Part shown: one piece after another, positions 9,854 to 17,166 of the stretch | Layout: each line of letters begins with the position of its first letter | Position numbering within the stretch: the first letter of the stretch is position 1 | Position numbers and translations under genes: made by a program | Source of the DNA: Planctomycetaceae bacterium | GTDB lineage: Bacteria > Planctomycetota > Planctomycetia > Pirellulales > Pirellulaceae | DNA length: 64,000 nucleotides | Assembly (NCBI GenBank): GCA_020638975.1 | Contig: JACKHN010000007.1 | Coordinates: 280,461-344,460, forward strand | Direction: 5' to 3' | The notes under the pieces: model-generated | What the model was told of the DNA's origin: nothing | What the model saw: the letters and a program-made list of their open reading frames with translations, nothing else | Database searches by the model: none

Positions 9854-9984
9854 GGGATTTTCATCTGTTGAAGTTGCACAAGATGTACGACGGGCCTCCG
9901 AGCCGACCGAATAGCGACTTAGATTCATCGACGGGCTCGGAGGCCCGTCGTACAAACCTCTCAGCTTGAAAGACTGAAAATCCC
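9854..9984. repeat. 131-bp palindromic element
   Basis: Large imperfect palindrome. The outer arms are AGGGATTTTC (from 9854) and GAAAATCCCT (to 9984) with TTGAAG/CTTGAA inside them. The inner arms run GTACGACGGGCCTCCGAG and CTCGGAGGCCCGTCGTAC. It shares its inner arms with the 6529-6600 palindrome and its outer arms with the copy at 16990-17114. The organisation suggests a non-autonomous mobile palindrome or REP-type sequence. Confidence 0.85.
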
Positions 9985-10012
9985 TGCGTTATGAAATCCC
10001 TGCGTTATGGTA

Positions 10013-10116
10013 GTGGGGCAGCTTGCGATTCCTGCTAGTAGGATGGCCACTCTTGACCGTCTTTTGTCGAGCAGGAGTGCCCAACTTACGATTCCGAAAT
10101 GCACAAGTTGCTCCGC
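10013..10116. repeat. Degenerate copy of the 92-bp dispersed element
   Basis: Diverged member of the family best seen at 14353-14444, 21591-21682 and 53945-54036. It keeps the internal segment (TTGCGATTCCTGC, GGCCACTCTTG, GTCTTTTGTCG, GCAGGAGTGCCC) but has altered ends (GTGGGGCAGCTTGC and a partly matching CAAGTTGCTCCGC) and about 12 extra bases. Orientation is the same as the copies at 14.4 and 21.6 kb. Confidence 0.7.
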
Positions 10117-10407
10117 GACAAGCTGATCGGCGTTTTCCGCTTCCGTCGTATTACGTCGCAGGGAAAGACTCCGCATTGCCGCCAGCGATGTGTCCTTGGT
10201 CTCTGACGTGCCAATAGCTCGATTTGAAAAGCCGTTGATCTGTTCTATCCGTCATGGATTGCATCAGGTTGGCAGCCAGCCAGTTCCAAGCACACTGTCT
10301 GTAGAGAGCCAAAGGGAACGATGGTGCGACATCGCGACGGATTGTCGTTTACAATACGACGTCCTCATTGAATTAATATCACGAAGTTCTCGGACTCCGG
10401 AGCCATC

Positions 10408-13400
10408 ATGACGAAGCTGTCGTCTCATGCTTTCATGTCTTGCTTGTGTCTACTCACTGCGGCCTTCACGACAGGACAGACAGTGCGTGGGCAGACACTT
10501 GAACAGCGTCTACTGGCCGAACCTGCAAGCACTCTGGTCGAGGCAGCACGAACCGAGGGCGATGCCAATCGCGGCGCGATTGTCTTTTTTCAGCCGTTCA
10601 TGGCTTGCTCGAAGTGTCACGTACACGGCGATCCGAAATTGTCATTGGGACCTGACTTGACCGTTCCGAACGTCGAAGTGACCGACACTTATCTCGTCGA
10701 AGCCCTGCTTCACCCGTCACGAGTGATCAAGAAGGGATTTGATTCCGTCACGGTTGTGACGACTGAGGGACAGACGCTGGTTGGGATTGTCGAAGTGGAC
10801 TCGCCCGACAACATTGTCCTGCGCGATGCCACGCAGCCCGAGCGGCGCATCGCCGTGAATCGTGACGAGATCGACGCGATCCAAAAGAACTCGCGATCCA
10901 TTATGCCGGCGGGGCAAGTGAATCAACTCGCTAGCCGCCAACAGTTCCTTGACTTGTTGCGATACGTGATGGAAATCTCGTCGCAGGGTCTAACGCGTGC
11001 GAAGGAGCTTCAGCCTCCACCATCGTCCTACGCGGCACGACTGCTGCCTGAATACGAGAATAACATCGACCATGCTGGCATGATCCGCGCGTTGGATCAT
11101 GACAGCTTCAAACGCGGTGAGGAGATCTACAACCGACTGTGCATCAACTGCCACGGAACACACGATAAAGAAGGCTCGTTGCCGACGTCGTTGCGATTTG
11201 CATCCGGCAAGTTCAAAAGCGGCAACGATCCGTACACGATGTATCAGACGTTGACGCGTGGCTTTGGCATGATGGTGCCGCAAGCCTGGATGGTGCCGCA
11301 ACAGAAGTACGATGCCATCCACTATATTCGCGAAGCCTACCTGAAAAGGCATAACCCCAGCCAGTATTTCCCAACGACACCCGAGTACCTCGCCAATTTG
11401 CCCAAGGGCGGCTCGCATGGGCCGGAACCTTCCAACATCTTTCCTTGGGAGCAGATGGACTACGGTCACAATCTTGTAGCGACTTACGAGATCGGCACCG
11501 ACCGGACGAACTTTGCCTACAAGGGAAATGCAATTCGGCTAGATCCCGGCCCCGGCGGCGTCTCACAGGGGCGGCACTGGATGATCTTTGACTATGACAC
11601 GATGCGAATGGCAGGTGCCTGGTCGGGGCAGGGTTTTATTGACTGGAATGGCATCAACTTCAATGGACGACATGGGATTCATCCGCGGGTGAGCGGACAA
11701 GTCGCGGTTGCCAATCCAACGGGCCCCGGTTGGGCCAACCCGGTAGATGGCACTTTCACCGATCCGCGCCTGCGAGGACGTGATAATCGCGCATACGGGC
11801 CGTTGCCACGCGACTGGGCGCACTACAAGGGCATGTACTATCACGGCCAGAAAGTCGTTATCGACTACACCATCGGCGACACGGACGTGTTAGAGATGCC
11901 GGGGATCACAACGGTTGATGACACGCTCGTCTTTACGCGAACTTTCAACATCGGTCCACGATGCAACGATCTTACGCTGCGGGTTGCAACGGAACTGGAC
12001 AAGCAGTTGATTGTCTCGCCAGTCACGGCAGACGGGCAGGTTGTTCGCTTCGGACGCCCCGATGGCGAGTCGAATCGAGACCAACCGACCGCTCGGAGAA
12101 TTGAGTTCGATGGTGCAACTCGCGTCGAAATCGCCGATGCTTCTGATTTCGAGATGCGAGATCGTGACTTCACAATTACAGCGAGGATCAAGACCACGAA
12201 GGGCGGTACGATCTTTGCAAAAACCTCGACCGAGTCGGCATGGGTTCCCAATGGCAAGACGCTGTTCGTGCGCGGTGGCAAGTTGGCATTTGACATTGGC
12301 TGGGTCGGCGCGGTCCAGACGCGCGCCGATGTTGCTGACGGTCGGTTCCATGACGTTGCTGCAACCTACTCGCAGCAATCGGGAAGGGTGTCGTTGTTTG
12401 TCGACGGCGTGCCCAGCGGAAACAAAGTGCTCAAGCCCAAAGCCTCCGTCGCCGACCATGTCGCTCGCATTGGGTTTACCTCCGACAATTTCCCAGGGCC
12501 CGAGAGTTTCTTTGAAGGATCGATCAGCGAAGTTCGGTTCTATGATCGTGTCTTGAAGCAGGATGAGCTGAAGACGGCCCCGGATATCGAGACCGCTGTT
12601 GCTGCTTGGTCCATGGAGGAAGTAACGGGAGACGTGGTTATCGATCGATCCGGACATGGCCATCAGGGCAAAGTGCTCGTCGAAAGCAAGACGGGAAAGA
12701 ACCGCACACAAGGCCCATTGTTAGCTGGCATCACGGGACAAGCAAAAACGCTCACGTGGGCCGGCGGCGATGAGTCCGATTTACTGCTTCACATTCCGCG
12801 TGGTGACGAGCCACTTCGCTTCACGGTTTGGACGACTCGTTGCGACGCGCAGGCAAACCCTGACAAACTCGCCGAACGAATCGTGGTGCCCGTTCATGAT
12901 GCGGATCTGACTCAATTGACGAAAGGCAGCGCACCTCGCTGGCCGGCCAAACTTAAAACACTTCCGGAGATTGGCAACACGGATGGACCGTTCGAAGTCG
13001 ACGTGTTCACACCACCGTTCGACAATCCTTGGTTTTGCCGAATGCGGTTGACCGGATTTGACTTCTATCCGGGAGGTGATCGTGCTGCGGTCAGTTCCTG
13101 GGACGGAAGCGTTTGGCTCGTGAGCGGCTTGTCGTCGCTGCCCAACGGCAAAGCAACCGATACTCCCGCTAAACTGACTTGGCAGCGGATCGCGTCGGGC
13201 TTGTTCCAGCCGCTGGGCGTCAAGATCGTTGACGGACTGATTTATGTTTCCTGTCGTGACGAGATTTGCATCTTGCACGACTTGAATGGCGACGAAGAAA
13301 TCGACTACTACGAGAACTTCAACAACGATCACCAGGTCACGGACCATTTCCATGAGTTTGCGATGGGTCTGCAGACCGATGCGGCGGGTAACTTCTACTA

Positions 13401-14337
13401 TGCCAAGTCCGCTCGTCATGCCTTAACAGCACTCGTGCCGCATCACGGCACGTTGCTTCGGGTGACGCCTGACGGCTCACGAACTGACATCGTCGCGAAC
13501 GGTTTTCGGGCGGCGAACGGTGTGTGCGTCAATCCAGACGGCACGTTCATTGTGACGGATCAAGAAGGTCACTGGAATCCAAAGAATCGCATCAATTGGG
13601 TGCGTGAGGGCGGCTTTTATGGCAACATGTTCGGATACCACGACGTGACAGATTCCTCAGACGATGCAATGGAACAGCCGCTGTGCTGGATCACGAACGA
13701 GTTTGATCGTTCGCCGGCGGAGCTATTGTGGGTCGATGCCGATGCGTGGGGACCGCTCGGTGGATCGCTGCTAAATCTTTCATACGGCTACGGCAAAATC
13801 TACGTCGTTCCACATGAACAAGTCGACGGCCAGATGCAGGGCGGAATGTGTCAGTTTCCGCTTCCGCAATTCCCGACGGGCATAATGCGAGGAAGATTCA
13901 ATCCAGCGGATCGACAACTCTACACTTGCGGCATGTTCGCCTGGGGAAGTAACCAACAACAACAGGAAGGTGGCTTCTATCGGATTCGGTACACCGGCAA
14001 AACGGTTCACTTGCCCGTCGGTTTGCGTGTAAAGCGTGAGGGCATCGAACTTACATTTTCCAATTCATTAGATCCCGCGTCTGCCGCCGAGCCCGACAAC
14101 TACGTCATCAAAGAGTGGAGCTTGAAACGCAGTGCCGACTATGGATCGAAACATTTCGACGAACATGGCATCTCGGTTGTCGAAGCGACTCCTGCCGCCG
14201 ATGGCAAGAGCGTGTTCTTAAGGATTCCCGAGATTGCTCCTACGTGGTGCATGGAGATTAAGTATTCGTTGAAGGGGAAACATCAAGAGCCTATCGAGGG
14301 TGTTATCCACAATACGATACACCGACTTCAAGACTGA
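10408..14337 (+). CDS. Large exported multidomain c-type cytochrome (heme-binding, LamG-like and beta-propeller domains)
   Basis: A 1309-residue exported protein. A signal peptide covers about residues 1-29. Then comes a PVC heme-binding domain (TIGR02603-like) with CSKCH at 67-71 and the typical LGPDLT, VIKKGFDS and IMPAG segments. A second cytochrome-like domain with CINCH near 246-250 and a QKYDAIHYIREAYLK helix follows, then a region of DUF6797 type. A LamG/concanavalin-like domain (about 560-720) contains ISEVRFYDRVL. The C-terminal beta-propeller (about 870-1200) resembles soluble sugar dehydrogenases (GFDFYPGGDRAAVSSWDG, NPDGTFIVTDQEGHWNPKNR). It probably binds two c-type hemes and a carbohydrate or oxidisable substrate in the periplasm. 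It stands alone, flanked by repeats. Domain order is read directly; the reaction is inferred. Confidence 0.88.
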   Translation: MTKLSSHAFMSCLCLLTAAFTTGQTVRGQTLEQRLLAEPASTLVEAARTEGDANRGAIVFFQPFMACSKCHVHGDPKLSLGPDLTVPNVEVTDTYLVEALLHPSRVIKKGFDSVTVVTTEGQTLVGIVEVDSPDNIVLRDATQPERRIAVNRDEIDAIQKNSRSIMPAGQVNQLASRQQFLDLLRYVMEISSQGLTRAKELQPPPSSYAARLLPEYENNIDHAGMIRALDHDSFKRGEEIYNRLCINCHGTHDKEGSLPTSLRFASGKFKSGNDPYTMYQTLTRGFGMMVPQAWMVPQQKYDAIHYIREAYLKRHNPSQYFPTTPEYLANLPKGGSHGPEPSNIFPWEQMDYGHNLVATYEIGTDRTNFAYKGNAIRLDPGPGGVSQGRHWMIFDYDTMRMAGAWSGQGFIDWNGINFNGRHGIHPRVSGQVAVANPTGPGWANPVDGTFTDPRLRGRDNRAYGPLPRDWAHYKGMYYHGQKVVIDYTIGDTDVLEMPGITTVDDTLVFTRTFNIGPRCNDLTLRVATELDKQLIVSPVTADGQVVRFGRPDGESNRDQPTARRIEFDGATRVEIADASDFEMRDRDFTITARIKTTKGGTIFAKTSTESAWVPNGKTLFVRGGKLAFDIGWVGAVQTRADVADGRFHDVAATYSQQSGRVSLFVDGVPSGNKVLKPKASVADHVARIGFTSDNFPGPESFFEGSISEVRFYDRVLKQDELKTAPDIETAVAAWSMEEVTGDVVIDRSGHGHQGKVLVESKTGKNRTQGPLLAGITGQAKTLTWAGGDESDLLLHIPRGDEPLRFTVWTTRCDAQANPDKLAERIVVPVHDADLTQLTKGSAPRWPAKLKTLPEIGNTDGPFEVDVFTPPFDNPWFCRMRLTGFDFYPGGDRAAVSSWDGSVWLVSGLSSLPNGKATDTPAKLTWQRIASGLFQPLGVKIVDGLIYVSCRDEICILHDLNGDEEIDYYENFNNDHQVTDHFHEFAMGLQTDAAGNFYYAKSARHALTALVPHHGTLLRVTPDGSRTDIVANGFRAANGVCVNPDGTFIVTDQEGHWNPKNRINWVREGGFYGNMFGYHDVTDSSDDAMEQPLCWITNEFDRSPAELLWVDADAWGPLGGSLLNLSYGYGKIYVVPHEQVDGQMQGGMCQFPLPQFPTGIMRGRFNPADRQLYTCGMFAWGSNQQQQEGGFYRIRYTGKTVHLPVGLRVKREGIELTFSNSLDPASAAEPDNYVIKEWSLKRSADYGSKHFDEHGISVVEATPAADGKSVFLRIPEIAPTWCMEIKYSLKGKHQEPIEGVIHNTIHRLQD

Positions 14338-14352
14338 TCTCGAAGCTGGCTA

Positions 14353-14444
14353 GTGGTACAGTTTGCGATTCCTGAGGGTAGGACGACCACTCTTGTCCGT
14401 CTTTTGTCGGGCAGGAGTGCCCGACTTACGGCAAAACGTACCAC
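14353..14444. repeat. 92-bp dispersed element with terminal inverted repeats
   Basis: Begins GTGGTACAGTTTGC and ends GCAAAACGTACCAC, giving 14-bp near-perfect terminal inverted repeats. Inside are two short hairpin-forming segments around GACCACTCTTGTCC and GGGCAGGAGTGCCC, separated by a T-rich spacer (GTCTTTTGTC). It is the same length as the copies at 21591-21682 and 53945-54036. It lies 15 bp after the stop codon of the large cytochrome gene. Confidence 0.9.
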
Positions 14445-14490
14445 AACCCGAGGCTAGAGGGTTCTCGACGCGTTGCGATTCGAAACAACA

Positions 14491-14525
14491 GAGCCCTCGC
14501 CGCTGTCATGTGCCGGCGAGGGCTC
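14491..14525 (+). terminator. Strong GC-rich hairpin, possible terminator
   Basis: GAGCCCTCGCCG (14491-14502) pairs perfectly with CGGCGAGGGCTC (14514-14525) around an 11-base loop, followed by GGTTTGCTCT. The stem is long and GC-rich but the T-tract is short, so termination is plausible rather than certain. It lies 150 bp beyond the large cytochrome gene. Confidence 0.5.
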
Positions 14526-14869
14526 GGTTTGCTCTCTAGCGGTGGGGCAGCAACCGCTTTCGAACATTAGTCGCGCTTCATCGAAGGGGCAGAATCGATG
14601 AGTGGCTGAATCGCTCGTGTGAAGCTCACACTCGCGAATCTATAAATACAGTACTGCCCAAAAATGGGCCCTGCTGCCGAGCGGGTTACTTTTTATTTAG
14701 AAACCGTACTCGCGAATTCGATGTGATTCCTACGATCGTTAAAGACACCGGATCTGTTCACGGTTTCTTCACATTGTTGCTGGCCTTTACCGAATAATCA
14801 CGTACTTTTGATTAGCGAACGACGTTCCGGTTTGTTCGGCAGTAATCCGCTTTAATAAGAAGTAGCCTG

Positions 14870-15682
14870 ATGTCATTGACCTTTCTGACGATCGAAGAAG
14901 TGAGTGCGATGCTCCGCTTGTCGCGGGATACGGTTTATCGACTTGCTCAGAGTGGCGAATTGCCTGGCAAGAAGATTGGTCGAGCTTGGCGATTCGTCGC
15001 GGAGGAGATCGAGTCGTTCGCGGCAAGAGGCTTTTCTGATGGCGAGCATGCCAAGCAAGTTCGTGCTGAGTACGAAGCGCGTGAGCATGTGTTGGAGACA
15101 ACGATTCGCACCCAACACGACGAGTTGTTGAAGATCAATCAGCAACTCCAAGCGGAGATCGCCGAACGGCACCAAGCCGAAAACTACCTGAAAACGGTGT
15201 TCGAAAGCGTTGGTGACGGCCTTGTGGTGGCGGACGAAAGACACCGCATTGTACTGTTCAATAAGGCCGCCGAGGCCATCTGTGGTACTGGCGCCACTGA
15301 ACTTGAGCCCGAGGCTTGGCCTGAAGCTTACGGATTCTATCTATCTGATGGGCGAACCCCGTGCCCCGCCATCGAACTGCCCTTGGTCCGAGCCGTATTG
15401 GGGGAACGTGTGGATCACGCCGAGCTGATTATTCGCAATGCATTCCTACCGGAGCCGGTTTGGGTTGCCTGCCGCGCGACTCCGATCATCGACGATCATG
15501 GAGGTCTCCGCGGCGGTGTAATGGTATTCCACAACATCACCGCGCGCAAGCGAGCCGAAGAAGAATTTCGGATCAGTGAACAACGCCTGCAGAATCTGTT
15601 AGATTGTTTGCCACAGATGGCGCGGACGATGGCCTTGGATTGTCGACAGCAGATGTCGGAAGTCACAACAGCCGTCCTTTGA
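14870..15682 (+). CDS. Excisionase-type HTH protein fused to a PAS domain
   Basis: A 270-residue protein. Residues 1-50 form an excisionase/MerR-like helix-turn-helix (FLTIEEVSAMLRLSRDTVYRLA, then GKKIGRAWRFVAEEIESF). Residues about 55-100 are a charged coiled coil, and residues about 105-230 a PAS sensor domain (VFESVGDGLVVADERHRIVLFNKAAEAICG, ending VFHNITARKRAEEEFR). The last 35 residues start like a second PAS or kinase linker and then stop, so the protein may be a shortened relative of a longer sensor. The name follows the domains: a probable cytoplasmic DNA-binding sensor. The start is the ATG at 14870, preceded by AGAAGTAG. Threonine synthase follows 51 bp downstream on the same strand. 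The DNA target and the PAS ligand are unknown. Confidence 0.82.
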   Translation: MSLTFLTIEEVSAMLRLSRDTVYRLAQSGELPGKKIGRAWRFVAEEIESFAARGFSDGEHAKQVRAEYEAREHVLETTIRTQHDELLKINQQLQAEIAERHQAENYLKTVFESVGDGLVVADERHRIVLFNKAAEAICGTGATELEPEAWPEAYGFYLSDGRTPCPAIELPLVRAVLGERVDHAELIIRNAFLPEPVWVACRATPIIDDHGGLRGGVMVFHNITARKRAEEEFRISEQRLQNLLDCLPQMARTMALDCRQQMSEVTTAVL

Positions 15683-15733
15683 CGAGCCGCGTCTGACTAC
15701 TCAGATTCGCTCGACGGTTGAAGGATATCTCCG

Positions 15734-16960
15734 ATGCCTTGCTATGTGACGCACCTGGAAGGTGCCATCGACGGCGCGATACTCGCAGCCGGCCAGCTGC
15801 AAACCATGCACAAAGATCGACCGCTGTGGGTGCGATACGATCTGACTGCCGTTGCCAAAGCGTTCACGAAGGAGATGCTGCGCGACCGCGAGCCGACGCT
15901 ATGGCGGTATCGCGAACTGCTACCGGTAACAGACGACCAACAGATCATCTCCCTCGGTGAAGGCATGAGCCCGCTGCTCGCTTGCCCGCGACTGGGAACG
16001 CATCTTGGCTTAAGCGATCTGTGGATCAAAGACGAATCACAATTGCCGACCGGCAGCTTCAAGAGTCGTGGCATGGCGTTGGCAATCACGATGGCGCATG
16101 GCTTTGGTGTGAAGCGAGTGGCATTGCCTTCGGCTGGCAACGCGGGCGGAGCCGCGGCAGCCTACAGCGCTCGTGCGGGGATGGAAGCTTTCGTGTTCAT
16201 GCCTGCCGACACACCGATGATCAATCAATACGAATGCGTCACCGGCGGCGCGAAGACGTTCGTCGCGAACGGATTGATCAACGACTGCGGTCGTATTGTT
16301 CGCGAAGGCAAAGATCGCATGGGTTGGTTTGATCTTTCGACGTTGAAAGAGCCCTATCGAATCGAAGGCAAAAAGACGATGGGGCTCGAACTGGCGGAGC
16401 AATTCAATTGGGAACTGCCCGATGTCATTCTCTATCCGACCGGCGGGGGGACGGGCTTGATCGGTATGTGGAAGGCGTTTCACGAACTGGCGTCGATGGG
16501 CTGGCTGGCGAGCGACAAGCGTCCGCGAATGGTTTCGGTTCAGTCCGAAGGTTGCTGTCCGATCGTCACAGCGTTCAACAAGGGTGATCGGTTTGCCGAA
16601 CTACACCAGAACGCCGCGACGATCGCAAGCGGTATCCGCGTGCCGGCAGCCGTCGGCGACTTCATGATCCTCGACGCCGTTCGAGAAAGTCGTGGGTGTG
16701 CTGTTTCTGTCGAGGAGTCTCGCATTCGCGACTGGATGCAGACCGCGATGTCACATGAGGGAATCGCCGTTTGCCCCGAGGCAGCCGCCTGTGTCGGGGC
16801 CATCGAAAAACTGACCGCCACCGGTTGGATCAAGCCCAACGAACGCGTCGTCATTTTTAATACAGGTGCGGCACAGAAGTACGTCGAAGCCATTACCAAC
16901 AAGCCTCGCTCCATCGACCTCCAACAACCAATCGACTGGGATGCGATCGAGGCGGTTTAA
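15734..16960 (+). CDS. thrC: Threonine synthase
   Basis: Pyridoxal-phosphate enzyme converting O-phosphohomoserine to threonine, the last step of threonine biosynthesis. The 408-residue length fits the shorter threonine synthase class. The PLP lysine is Lys110 in LPTGSFKSRG. The substrate-binding PSAGNAGGAAAAYSARAG region and the phosphate-binding glycine loop YPTGGGTGLIG are present. Most members of this class start with a cysteine-rich segment of ribbon type (CxxC), but here that region (HLEGAIDGAILAAGQLQTMH) has no cysteines. The remaining catalytic features are complete. No other threonine-pathway gene is adjacent. The function call is strong; threonine dehydratase-like alternatives fit less well because of the N-terminal region. 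Confidence 0.93.
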   Translation: MPCYVTHLEGAIDGAILAAGQLQTMHKDRPLWVRYDLTAVAKAFTKEMLRDREPTLWRYRELLPVTDDQQIISLGEGMSPLLACPRLGTHLGLSDLWIKDESQLPTGSFKSRGMALAITMAHGFGVKRVALPSAGNAGGAAAAYSARAGMEAFVFMPADTPMINQYECVTGGAKTFVANGLINDCGRIVREGKDRMGWFDLSTLKEPYRIEGKKTMGLELAEQFNWELPDVILYPTGGGTGLIGMWKAFHELASMGWLASDKRPRMVSVQSEGCCPIVTAFNKGDRFAELHQNAATIASGIRVPAAVGDFMILDAVRESRGCAVSVEESRIRDWMQTAMSHEGIAVCPEAAACVGAIEKLTATGWIKPNERVVIFNTGAAQKYVEAITNKPRSIDLQQPIDWDAIEAV

Positions 16961-16989
16961 CGATTGCTATCTGGAACCAGTTCGCCCTT

Positions 16990-17114
16990 CAGGGCTTTCG
17001 TTTTGTTCAATCTGCATAATTTGCACGAAGCCTTCGAACTCAATAATTCGCTGCTCGACGGCTTCGGAGAGCCATCGTACGAATCCATTCAAATTGAGAA
17101 CCTAAAAAGCCCTG
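16990..17114. repeat. Degenerate copy of the long palindromic element
   Basis: Outer arms CAGGGCTTT (from 16990) and AAAAAGCCCTG (to 17114), with CAAT/ATTG inside, enclose a GACGGCTTCGGAGAGCC segment related to the palindromes at 6529-6600 and 9854-9984. One inner arm has decayed. It lies in the short gap between thrC and the AddB-like nuclease gene. Confidence 0.65.
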
Positions 17115-17166
17115 GTTCGCCCTTCCCCCAATTGGCCCCGCAAGCGAGTCACGGTATCTTCCTGTT

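Larger units (their letters stand above)
9711..10407. other. Gene-free 697-bp divergent intergenic region
   Basis: Lies between the divergent PSD1 and multidomain cytochrome genes, so it should hold both promoters. It contains a 131-bp palindrome at 9854-9984, a short direct duplication of a segment ending in AAATCCCTGCGTTAT around 9980-10008, and a degenerate copy of the 92-bp element at 10013-10116. I see nothing recognisable in 10117-10407 and no open frame there that looks coding. Confidence 0.6.
14338..14869. other. Gene-free 532-bp intergenic region
   Basis: Contains a clean copy of the 92-bp element (14353-14444), a strong hairpin (14491-14525) and about 340 bases before the HTH-PAS gene in which I recognise nothing. 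There is a short AT-rich stretch near 14690-14705. The 5' region of the HTH-PAS gene has an AGAAGTAG ribosome-binding site just before its ATG. Confidence 0.5.
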
